NCBI GenBank assembly: GCA_030386875.1
Contig: CM059556.1
Span: forward strand, 40,898,964 to 40,962,963
Direction of reading: 5' to 3'
DNA: 64,000 nt
DNA from: Morinoia aosen
Lineage: Eukaryota > Arthropoda > Malacostraca > Amphipoda > Talitridae
Below the pieces are notes generated by a model. It did not search any database. It was not told the origin of the DNA and saw nothing but the letters and a program-made list of their open reading frames with translations. The translations under genes were made by a program, and so were the position numbers. Every line of letters starts with the position of its first letter. The first letter of the stretch is position 1. Of this stretch, positions 44,968 through 56,600 are shown piece after piece.

Positions 44968-47900
44968 ATATTACCAGTTAAAGAACAAATATTGCCAGTT
45001 GAAGAACAAGTATTGGCAGTTGAAGAACAAATATAACCAGTTGAAGAACAAATGCCAGTTGAAGAACAAGTATTGGCAGTTGAAGAACAAATATAACCAG
45101 TTGAAGAACAAACATTGCCAGTTGAAGAACAAATATTACCAGTTGAAGAACAAATATAACCAGTTGAAGAACAAATATTGCCAGTTGACGAACAAATATT
45201 ACCAGTTGACGAACAAAGATTGCCAGTTGAAGAACAAATATTACCAGTTGACGAACAAACATTGCCAGTTGAAGAACAAATATTGTCAGTTGAAGAACAA
45301 ATATTGCCAGTTGAAGAACAAATATTACCAGTTGACGAACAAATATTGCCAGTTGAAGAACAAATATTACAAGTTGAAGAACAAATATAACCAGTTGAAG
45401 AACAAATATTGCCAGTTGAAGAACAAATATTACCAGTTGGCGAACAAAGAATGCCAGTTGAGAAACTAATATTACCAGTTAATGAACAAATATTGCCAGT
45501 TGAAGAACAAGTATTGGAAGTTGAAGAACAAATATAACCAGTTGAAGAACAAATATTGCCAGTTGAAGAACAAATATTGCCAGTTGAAGAACTAATATTG
45601 CCGGTTGACGAACAAAGATTGCCAGTTGGAGAACTAATATTACCAGTTAATGAACAAATATTGCCAGTTGAAGAACAAGTATTGGCAGTTGAAGAACAAA
45701 TATTGCCAGTTGACGAACAAAGATTGCCAGTTGAAAAATTAATATTACCAGTTGAAGAACAAATATTGCCAGTTGAAGAACTAATATTGCTGGTTGAAGA
45801 ACAAATATTGCCAATTGACGAACAAATATTGCCAGTTGAGGAACTAATATTGCCAGTTGAAGAACTAATATTGCCGGTTGACGAACAAAGATTGCCAGTT
45901 GAAGAACTAATATTACCAGTTGAAGAACTAATATTGCCGATTGACGAACAAATATTGCCAATTGACGAACAAATATTGCCAATTGACGAACAAATATTGC
46001 CAATTGACGAACAAAGATTGCCAGTTGAAGAACTAATATTGCCAGTTGAAGAACAAATATTGCCAGTTGAAGAACTAATATTACCAGTTGAAGAACAAAT
46101 ATTGCCGGTTGACGAACAAATATTGCCAGTTGAAGAACTAATATTACCAGTTGAAGAACAAATATTGATAGTTTACGAACAAATATTGCCAGTTGAAGAA
46201 CTAATATTGCCAGTTGACGAACAAATATTGCCAGTTGAAGAACTAATATTTCCGGTTGACGAACAAATATTTCCAATTGACGAACAAAGATTGCCAATTG
46301 ACGAACAAATATTGCCAGTTGAAGAACTAATATTGCCAGTTGACGAACAAATATTGCCAGTTGAAGAACTAATATTGCCAGTTGAAGAACAAATATTACC
46401 AGTTGAAGAACTAATATTGCCGGTTGACGAACAAATATTGCCAATTGACGAACAAAGATTACCAATTGACGAACAAATATTGCCAGTTGAAGAACTAATA
46501 TTGCCAGTTGACGAACAAATATTGCCAGTTGAAGAACTAATATTACCAGTTGAAGAACAAATATTGCCAGTTGACGAAAAAATATTGCCAGTTGAAGAAC
46601 TAATATTACCAGTTGAAGAACAAATATTACCAGTTGAAGAACAAATATTACCAGTTGAAGAACTAATATTGCCAGTTGAAGAACAAATATTGCCAATTGA
46701 CGAACAAAGATTGCCAGTTGATGAACAAAGATTGCCAGTTGAAGAACTAATATTACCAGTTGAAGTACAAATATTGCCAGTTGAAGAACTAATATTACCA
46801 GTTGAAGTACAAATATTGCCAGTTGAAGAACTAATATTACCAGTTGAAGTACAAATATTGCCACTTGAAGAACTAATATATCCAGTTGAAGAACAAATAT
46901 TGCCAGTTGACGAACAAATATTGCCAGTTGAAGAACTAATATTACCAGTTTAAAAACAAATATTGCCAGTGTACGAACTAATATTGCCAGTTGAAGAACA
47001 AATATGGCCAGTTTAAGAACTAATATTACCAGTTGAAGAACAAATATTGCCAGTTGAAGAACTAATATTACCAGTTAGCGAACAAATATTACCAGTTGAA
47101 GAACTAATATTACCAGTTGACGAACAAATATTGCCAGTTGAAGAACTAATATTACCAGTTGAAGAACAAATATTGCCAGTTGAAGAACTAATATTACCAG
47201 TTGATGAACAAATATTGCCAGTTGAAGAACTAATATAACCAGTTGAAGGACAAATATTGCCAGTTGAAGAACTAATATTACCAGTTGAAGAACAAATATT
47301 GCCAGTTGAAGAACTAATATTGCCAGTTGAAGAACAAATATTGCCAGTTGAAGAACTAATATTACCAGTTGATGAACAAATATTGCCAGTTGAAGAACTA
47401 ATATTATCAATTGAAGGACAAATATTGCCAGTTGAAGAACTAATATTACCAGTTGAAAGACAAATATTGCCAGTTGAAGAACTAATATTACCAGTTGAAG
47501 AACAAATATTGCCAGTTGAAGAACTAATATTACCAGTTGAAGAACTAATATTACCAGTTGAAGAACAAATATTGCCAGTTGAAGAACTAATATTACCAGA
47601 TGAAGAACTAATACTACCAGCTGAAGAACTAATATTACCAGTTGAAAGACAAATATTGCCAGTTGAAGAACTAATATTACCAGTTGAAGAACAAATATTG
47701 CCAGTTGAAGAACTAATATTACCAGATGAAGAACTAATACTACCAGCTGAAGAACTAATATTACCAGTTGAAAGACAAATATTGCCAGTTGAAGAACTAA
47801 TATTACCAGTTGAAGAACAAATATTGCCAGTTTAAGAACTAATATTACCAGTTGAAGAACTAATATTACCAGTTGAAGAACAAATATTGCCAGTTGAAGA

Positions 47901-48222
47901 ACTAATATTACCAGTTGAAAGACAAATATTGCCAGTTGAAGAACTAATATTACCAGTTGAAGAACAAATATTGCCAGTTGAAGAACTAATATTACCAGAT
48001 GAAGAACTAATATTACCAGCTGAAGAACAAATATTGCCAGTTGAAGAACTAATATTACCAGTTGAAGAACTAATACTACCAGCTGAAGAACAAATATTGC
48101 CAGTTGAAGAACTAATATTACCAGATGAAGAACTAATATTACCAGCTGAAGAACAAATATTGCCAGTTGAAGAACTAATATTACCAGTTGAAGAACAAAT
48201 ATGGCCAGTTGAAGAACAAACA
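44968..48222. repeat. 21-bp minisatellite, about 155 copies, partly as 42-bp dimers
   Basis: The unit is ATATTGCCAGTTGAAGAACA plus A. A second form, ATATTACCAGTTGAAGAACTA, alternates with it over much of 45.6-48.2 kb to give 42-bp dimers (peptide ILPVEEQ-ILPVEEL). A 126-bp block containing the CCAGATGAAG and CCAGCTGAAG variants is duplicated (47596 and 47722). The plus frame 45556-46953 is open for 465 codons, and minus frames of 405 and 404 codons read LQLAIFV or LQLVILV. The array ends where a transposase pseudogene starts. Confidence 0.97.
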
Positions 48223-48233
48223 TTCCTCCCCTT

Positions 48234-48790
48234 TCAAATAACGCCATAGTAAACCAAGCCAACACCGTTACCATCTTCTCTCCATCCAATCCAAACCGAG
48301 ACTTTCTCTCGATAAATATTCTTTTCGGAATAATTTTCGGGTTTCTGTTTATCAGGAATAAACTTTCTTTGATTTTGTCGGTTTACAAGTCCATTCAGAT
48401 GAAAGGTTGCCTCATCCGACGCGATGACGTGTTTGACAAATCTTGCAGAATCACCATAGCGTTCTCTCGGGTAGTCATTTTCAAGTATTTCATTACAAAT
48501 GGTGTTTTTTTCAGGGAAAGTTGTGCAAATATTTTAGAATTTTACGGGACTATGATTAACCAACACCAGTTCTATGTCTACGCATAGAAATATCAGTGTT
48601 TTCATTCATCTGCTGCTGCATCATTCCGATATTTTTGGGAATTCGTAAGGTTCGGTCACGGTGGAATTTTCCTTGCTTCTGTCCAGCACATTACCATGCA
48701 GTTGGAATTTTGAAACAGATGGTCGAGCTTGTTCACACTGTGTCTTTCAAAATAGTCAGAAAAAATTCTCGACAGCGCTCACATTTCTTG
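48234..48790 (-). pseudogene. Tc1/mariner-superfamily transposase, truncated pseudogene
   Basis: Read on the minus strand, the segment from about 48710 down to 48630 shows GNVLDRSKENSTVTE and, after a frameshift, RTLRIPKNIGMMQQQMNE. This resembles the linker after the N-terminal helix-turn-helix of mariner-like transposases (the GSVLDRKRSGRPRT...ENIERVR region). After in-frame stops, 48533-48236 is open for ~99 codons and contains ASDEATFHLNGLVNRQN followed by KPENYSEKN and KVSVWIGW. This corresponds to the start of the DDE endonuclease domain, where SDEATFH carries the first catalytic Asp and KVxVWCG follows. The second Asp (normally in a DGAPPH-like motif) and the third acidic residue are missing, because homology stops at 48234 where the 21-bp array begins. 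It has several frameshifts and stops and no start codon, so it is inactive. Family assignment is from motif memory. Confidence 0.8.
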
Positions 48791-48906
48791 GTTAAGTGTA
48801 GGGTATTTTGTGAGCACTTGTTGTTCTGTCGTTAACTGGAAGAGTTCAAATTCTTTGTAATGCTTGTTTTTCAGAGCAGTTCCTAATCCGTGTCCACAAA
48901 AAATGT

Positions 48907-49004
48907 ATCCTCTGACCGACATATGTATATGTGGTACCGGAAACAAATCAAAATTAACTGTTATATGGTTCCGGTAACAGAAATACATATATCGGTCAGT
49001 GGAT
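48907..49004. repeat. Imperfect 37-bp inverted repeat
   Basis: ATCCTCTGACCGACATATGT at 48907 and following bases pair with ACATATATCGGTCAGTGGAT ending at 49004. Arms are about 37 bp with a few mismatches, separated by ~24 bp. It may be a small MITE or the remains of one. Confidence 0.65.
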
Positions 49005-49043
49005 ATATTTTCTGTATTTTCTGTTTCCCCCCCTTCCCCTCCG

Positions 49044-49074
<31 letters not shown>

Positions 49075-49080
49075 AAAATA
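49005..49080. repeat. Poly-C and (CA)n low complexity
   Basis: C-rich runs, including one of about 18 C, are followed by (CA)n between 49026 and 49076. The minus frame 48779-49159 reads through it as a Gly run and is not a gene. Confidence 0.85.
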
Positions 49081-50410
49081 ATACAGAGTTACTGCTTGTT
49101 TGGTCTGTTGATGGTGTAATGACACGGTCACTCGTCGCTACGACCCAACCGCAAGCCAATGGTACGAATATTATATATATCGCTATATCAGTGCTTTCGA
49201 ACCAATAGCATTGTGTTTACATAGACCCCAGCCAAGAGTTTCCTGCGTAGCCAGCGTTACGACTTGATTGTAAGATGCTCGTACGAATACCGTACACCAG
49301 GCTGTCACGCTAAGCCCGCCTATAGCGTAGCTACCTTCAAAACAGTCAAACTAAGCACCTACCTCTTCCGCAGCGAGGCTTATTTAATAAGGATTTGCTG
49401 CCGAACAGCTTACTCTACACGCTTCACTTAGCAGTCATTGCAGTGAAAGAATAGCTTAGAGATCACTCTCTCCGTTCTCGCTCTAAAGCCTTTTTCAAAA
49501 GTCACAACCTGAGGCTTAGAACAGACAAAGCAGCGCGGAACCTCACTGTTCTTTTGCGACACTAACAGAAACAGGAATTGCTCCACATTCTCGGAGCAGA
49601 ACAAGTATTTCTAAGCCAGTGATCTTTCATTTGACAAACGCTTAAATATAAGTACTCCGACGCACTTCCTTCTATGCAATCGCATTTCGACAAACGTGCT
49701 TTTACGAAGTGCTTAGCCATCAGCACGTCTTTACCGGCTTTACCGGTATTGGGATATATGATCGCTCCTACATCAGCTCTCTACCACACATATCACATAG
49801 CAGGAGCCGCGGCGCATGCACTAATGCACTTTCACTGCGTCTCGAGTCAAGCTCCCTTTCGCGCTTCGCATTTCCATCTCGACGCCCCCTGATGTGCACT
49901 GCAGCACACCTTCTCTACTCTATTCTGTAACCAATACCTACCTTCGAGATCCCGAGTCGTCACCGAAGCCGGCGTAGTCACACTCCAAATTCACTCCACA
50001 AAACAACTTGTCGTTTAACCAAGGTTTTGCCACCGACTTCGTCAATGCGTCTGTATTGCTGTATCTAAATATTTTGAATAATGTACTCTGGATGTCATCT
50101 CTAGGTTTTTGAAATTTCAAAACTCTGCGACACAAAATTGTGACGCGTGACTGTTGTACAAATTTCAGCTCCGAACCCAAATAACCTCCCAACTGTTTCC
50201 TTCTCGTTATTATTGTTCAGTAGTTTATCACTCTCCCTAACTATAAACTGAATAGTTGCGTTGAAAAGTTCCTTAATGGTTTTTGAGCTTTCAAAATGAT
50301 GAAGTGGGGTAACTTTCTTTTAGCCGTCCTGTAGTGTTTGCACAGTGTGTTCAATTATATGATCATAGTGCTGATTCGTTGATGAATAGCATAACTTGTG
50401 CAATGTCATC
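49081..50410. other. Unique spacer, balanced composition, no gene recognised
   Basis: One of the longest stretches without obvious repeats. Short plus frames at 49674-49930 and a minus frame at 49938-50192 have no recognised domain. No tRNA or rRNA feature was found. Confidence 0.5.
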
Positions 50411-50662
50411 TAGTGTTGGAATACAGGCCACAAGCAAGATAGCCATCCATTTGTTGGTTCCCAATTAACCTGTTCAGTGACCGTTGGATAAAGTGCTCGG
50501 TGGGTGGAACCTGAGTACTTGGATTTATTTTTTTGCTGGAATGCGGGGCAGAAGCAAGACACCGATCCGTTAGACAGCTCCAACCAGCTAGTTCAGTGAC
50601 CAGATTTCAGACAAATCCCTTGGTGGGCAGAACCTAGGTACTTGGATTTATTCTTTAGCGTG
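50411..50662. repeat. Diverged tandem duplication, ~119-bp offset
   Basis: Starting TGTTGGAATACAGG (50414) and TTGCTGGAATGCGG (50532), both halves share CAAGCAAGA, CAGTTCAGTGACC-like, GGTGGGYRGAACCT and GTACTTGGATTTATT blocks. It leads directly into the 42/43-bp satellite. Confidence 0.75.
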
Positions 50663-50689
50663 TTGCTGGGAAGATCTGCTTCTGCTGCA

Positions 50690-53600
50690 GGAAACGATGC
50701 AGGCACTGCCGCACTAGGTATTTTGGGGCGCTGTAAAATCTCTGTAAGAAGAACTGCAGTAAGCACTACGAGGGCTCTGTAAAATCATTCTTGGAACTAC
50801 AGGAGCACTACGAGGGCGCTGTAAAATCATTCTAAGAACTGCAGGAAGCACTATGAGGGCGCTGTAAAATCATTCTTAGAACTACAGGAAGCACTGTGAG
50901 GGCGCTGTAAAATCATTCTAAGAACTGCAGGAAGCACTATGAGGCCGCTGTAAAATCATTCTTAGAACTACAGGAAGCACTATGAAGGCGCTGTAAAATT
51001 AATCTTAGAACTACAGGAAGCACTACGAGGGCTCTGTGAAATCATTCTTAGAACTACAGGAGCACTACGAGGGCGCTGTAAAATCATTCTTAGAACTACA
51101 GGAGCACTACGAGGGCGCTGTAAAATCATTCTTAGAACTACAGGAAGCACTATGGGGGCGCTGTAAAATCATTTTAAGAACTGCAGGAAGCACTATGAGG
51201 GCGCTGTAAAATCATTCTTAGAACTACAGGAAGCACTATGAGGGCGCTGTGAATTCATTCTCAGGACTACAGGAGCACTATGAGGGCGCTGTAAAATCAT
51301 TCTTAGAACTACAGGAAGCACTATGAGGGCGCTGTAAAATCATTCTTAGAACTACAGGAGCACTACGAGGGCGCTGTAAAATCATTCTTAGAACTACAGG
51401 AAGCACTATGAGGGCGCTGTAAAATCATTCTTGGAACTACAGGAAGCACTATGAGGGCGCTGTAAAATCATTCTAAGAACTACAGGAGCACTATGAGGGC
51501 GCTGTAAAATCATTCTTAGAACTACAGGAAGCACTATGAGGGCGCTGTAAAATCATTCTTAGAACTAAAGGAGCACTACGAGGGCGCTGTAAAATCATTC
51601 TTAGAACTACAGGAAGCACTATGAGGGCGCTGTAAAATCATTCTTAGAACTACAGGAAGCACTATGAGGGCGCTGTAAAATCATTCTTAGAACTACAGGA
51701 GCACTACGAGGGCGCTGTAAAATCATTCTAAGAACTGCAGGAAGCACTATGAGGGCGCTGTAAAATCATTCTTAGAACTACAGGAAGCACTATGAGGGCG
51801 CTGTAAAATCATTCTTAGAACTACAGGAGCACTACGAGGGCGCTGTAAAATCATTCTTAGAACTACAGGAGCACTACGAGGGCGCTGTAAAATCATTCTT
51901 GGAACTACAGGAGCACTACGAGGGCGCTGTAAAATCATTCTTAGAACTACAGGAAGCACTATGAGGGCGCTGTAAAATCATTCTAAGAACTGCAGGAAGC
52001 ACTACGAGGGCGCTGTAAAATCATTCTTAGAACTACAGGAGCACTACGAGGGCGCTGTAAAATCATTCTAAGAGAACTGCACGAAGCACTACGAGGGCGC
52101 TGTAAAATCATTCTTAGAACTACAGGAGCACTACGAGGGCGCTGTGAAATCATTCTAAGAACTGCAGAAAGCACTATGAGGGCGCTGTAAAATCATTCTT
52201 AGAACTGCAGGAAGCACTATGAGGGCGCTGTAAAATCATTCTTAGAACTGCAGGAAGCACTATGAGGGCGCTGTAAAATCATTCTTAGAACTACAGGAGC
52301 ACTACGAGGGCGCTGTAAAATCATTCTTAGAACTTCAAGAGCACTACGAGGGCGCTGTAAAATCATTCTTAGAACTACAGGAGCACTACGAGGGCGCTGT
52401 AAAATCATTCTTAGAACTACAGGAAGCACTATGAGGGCGCTGTAAAATCATTCTTAGAACTACAGGAAGCACTATGAGGGCGCTGTAAAATCATTCTTAG
52501 AACTACAGGAGCACTACGAGGGCGCTGTAAAATCATTCTTAGAACTACAGGAGCACTACGAGGGCGCTGTAAAATCATTCTTAGAACTACAGGAGCACTA
52601 CGAGGGCGCTGTAAAATCATTTTAGGAACTGCAGGAAGCACTATGAAGGCGCTGTAAAATCATTCTAAGAACTGCAGGAAGCACTACGAAGGCGCTGTAA
52701 AATCATTCTTAGAACTACAGGAGCACTACGAGGGCGCTGAAAAATCATTCTAAGAACTGCAGGAAGCACTATGAGGGCGCTGTAAAATCATTCTTAGAAC
52801 TGCAGGAAGCACTATGAGGGCGCTGTAAAATCATTCTAAGAACTGCAGGAAGCACTATGAGGGCGCTGTAAAATCATTCTTAGAACTACAGGAAGCACTA
52901 TGAGGGCGCTGTAAAATCATTCTTAGAACTGCAGGAAGCACTACGAGGGCGCTGTAAAATCATTCTTAGAACTACAGGAGCACTACGAGGGCGCTGTAAA
53001 ATCATTCTTAGAACTACAGAAAGCACTAAGAGGGTGCTGTAAAATCATTCTTAGAACTACAGGAAGCACTACGAGGGCGCTGTAAAATCATTCTTAGAAC
53101 AACAGGAGCACTACGAGGGCGCTTTAAAATCATTCTTAGAACTACAGGAAGCACTACGAGGGCGCTGTAAAATCATTCTTAGAACTACAGGAAGCACTAC
53201 GAGGGCGCTGTAAAATCATTCTTAGAACTACAGGAAGCACTATGAGGGCACTGTAGAATCATTCTTAGAACTACAGGAAGCACTATGAGGGCGCTGTAAA
53301 ATCATTCTTAGAACTACAGGAGCACTACGAGGGCGCTGTAAAATCATTCTTAGAACTACAGGAGCACTACGAGGGCGCTGTAAAATCATTCTAAGAACTG
53401 CAGGAAGCACTATGAGGGCGCTGTAAAATCATTCTTAGAACTACAGGAAGCACTATGAGGGCGCTGTAAAATCATTCTTAGAACTACAGGAGCACTACGA
53501 GGGCGCTGTAAAATCATTCTTAGGACTACAGGAGCACTACGAGGGCGCTGTAAAATCATTCTTAGAACTACAGGAGCACTACGAGGGCGCTGTAAAATCA

Positions 53601-56600
53601 TTCTTAGAACTACAGGAAGCACTATGAGGGCGCTGTAAAATCATTCTAAGAACTGCAGGAAGCACTACGAGGGCGCTGTAAAATCATTCTTAGAACTACA
53701 GGAGCACTACGAGGGCGCTGTAAAATCATTCTAAGAACTGCACGAAGCACTACGAGGGCGCTGTAAAATCATTCTTAGAACTACAGGAGCACTACGAGGG
53801 CGCTGTGAAATCATTCTAAGAACTGCAGAAAGCACTATGAGGGCGCTGTAAAATCATTCTTAGAACTGCAGGAAGCACTATGAGGGCGCTGTAAAATCAT
53901 TCTTAGAACTACAGGAGCACTACGAGGGCGCTGTAAAATCATTCTTAGAACTACAGGAGCACTACGAGGGCGCTGTAAAATCATTCTTAGAACTACAGGA
54001 GCACTACGAGGGCGCTGTAAAATCATTCTTAGAACTACAGGAGCACTACGAGGGCGCTGTAAAATCATTCTTAGAACTACAGGAAGCACTATGAGGGCGC
54101 TGTAAAATCATTCTTAGAACTACAGGAAGCACTATGAGGGCGCTGTAAAATCATTCTTAGAACTACAGGAGCACTACGAGGGCGCTGTAAAATCATTCTT
54201 AGAACTACAGGAGCACTACGAGGGCGCTGTAAAATCATTCTTAGAACTACAGGAGCACTACGAGGGCGCTGTAAAATCATTTTAAGAACTGCAGGAAGCA
54301 CTACGAGGGCGCTGTAAAATCATTCTTAGAACTACAGGAGCACTACGAGGGCGCTGTAAAATCATTCTTAGAACTACAGGAGCACTACGAGGGCGCTGTA
54401 AAATCATTCTTAGAACTACAGGAGCACTACGAGGGCGCTGTAAAATCATTTTAGGAACTGCAGGAAGCACTATGAAGGCGCTGTAAAATCATTCTAAGAA
54501 CTGCAGGAAGCACTACGAAGGCGCTGTAAAATCATTCTTAGAACTACAGGAGCACTACGAGGGCGCTGAAAAATCATTCTAAGAACTGCAGGAAGCACTA
54601 TGAGGGCGCTGTAAAATCATTCTTAGAACTGCAGGAAGCACTATGAGGGCGCTGTAAAATCATTCTTAGAACTACAGGAGCACTACGAGGGCGCTGTAAA
54701 ATCATTCTAAGAACTGCAGGAAGCACTATGAGGGCGCTGTAAAATCATTCTAAGAACTGCAGGAAGCACTATGAGGGCGCTGTAAAATCATTCTAAGAAC
54801 TGCAGGAAGCACTATGAGGGCGCTGTAAAATCATTCTTAGAACTACAGGAAGCACTATGAGGGCGCTGTAAAATCATTCTTAGAACTGCAGGAAGCACTA
54901 CGAGGGCGCTGTAAAATCATTCTTAGAACTACAGGAGCACTACGAGGGCGCTGTAAAATCATTCTTAGAACTACAGAAAGCACTAAGAGGGTGCTGTAAA
55001 ATCATTCTTAGAACTACAGGAAGCACTACGAGGGCGCTGTAAAATCATTCTTAGAACAACAGGAGCACTACGAGGGCGCTTTAAAATCATTCTTAGAACT
55101 ACAGGAAGCACTACGAGGGCGCTGTAAAATCATTCTTAGAACTACAGGAAGCACTACGAGGGCGCTGTAAAATCATTCTTAGAACTACAGGAAGCACTAT
55201 GAGGGCACTGTAGAATCATTCTTAGAACTACAGGAAGCACTATGAGGGCGCTGTAAAATCATTCTTAGAACTACAGGAGCACTACGAGGGCGCTGTAAAA
55301 TCATTCTTAGAACTACAGGAGCACTACGAGGGCGCTGTAAAATCATTCTAAGAACTGCAGGAAGCACTATGAGGGCGCTGTAAAATCATTCTTAGAACTA
55401 CAGGAAGCACTATGAGGGCGCTGTAAAATCATTCTTAGAACTACAGGAGCACTACGAGGGCGCTGTAAAATCATTCTTAGGACTACAGGAGCACTACGAG
55501 GGCGCTGTAAAATCATTCTTAGAACTACAGGAGCACTACGAGGGCGCTGTAAAATCATTCTTAGAACTACAGGAAGCACTATGAGGGCGCTGTAAAATCA
55601 TTCTAAGAACTGCAGGAAGCACTACGAGGGCGCTGTAAAATCATTCTTAGAACTACAGGAGCACTACGAGGGCGCTGTAAAATCATTCTAAGAACTGCAC
55701 GAAGCACTACGAGGGCGCTGTAAAATCATTCTTAGAACTACAGGAGCACTACGAGGGCGCTGTGAAATCATTCTAAGAACTGCAGAAAGCACTATGAGGG
55801 CGCTGTAAAATCATTCTTAGAACTGCAGGAAGCACTATGAGGGCGCTGTAAAATCATTCTTAGAACTACAGGAGCACTACGAGGGCGCTGTAAAATCATT
55901 CTTAGAACTACAGGAGCACTACGAGGGCGCTGTAAAATCATTCTTAGAACTACAGGAGCACTACGAGGGCGCTGTAAAATCATTCTTAGAACTACAGGAG
56001 CACTACGAGGGCGCTGTAAAATCATTCTTAGAACTACAGGAAGCACTATGAGGGCGCTGTAAAATCATTCTTAGAACTACAGGAAGCACTATGAGGGCGC
56101 TGTAAAATCATTCTTAGAACTACAGGAGCACTACGAGGGCGCTGTAAAATCATTCTTAGAACTACAGGAGCACTACGAGGGCGCTGTAAAATCATTCTTA
56201 GAACTACAGGAGCACTACGAGGGCGCTGTAAAATCATTTTAAGAACTGCAGGAAGCACTATGAAGGCGCTGTAAAATCATTCTAAGAACTGCAGGAAGCA
56301 CTACGAGGGCGCTGTAAAATCATTCTTAGAACTACAGGAGCACTACGAGGGCGCTGTAAAATCATTCTTAGAACTACAGGAAGCACTACGAGGGCGCTGT
56401 AAAATCATTCTTAGAACTACAGGAAGCACTACGAGGGCGCTGTAAAATCATTCTTAGAACTACAGGAGCACTACGAGGGCGCTGTAAAATCATTCTTAGA
56501 ACTACAGGAAGCACTATGAGGGCGCTGTAAAATCATTCTTAGAACTACAGGAGCACTACGAGGGCGCTGTAAAATCATTCTTAGAACTACAGGAAGCACT

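Noticed and set aside
45556-48289. Plus ILPVEEQ and minus LQLAIFV frames as structural proteins
   Set aside because: Both strands are open over the same 21-bp repeat. The minus reading is extremely hydrophobic and the plus reading has a proline in each heptad. No start context or flanking domain. Kept only as a testable finding.
48779-49159. 126-codon minus frame with a Gly run
   Set aside because: The Gly run comes from the poly-C tract. The remaining residues span the inverted repeat at 48907-49004 and part of the decayed transposase region in another frame.
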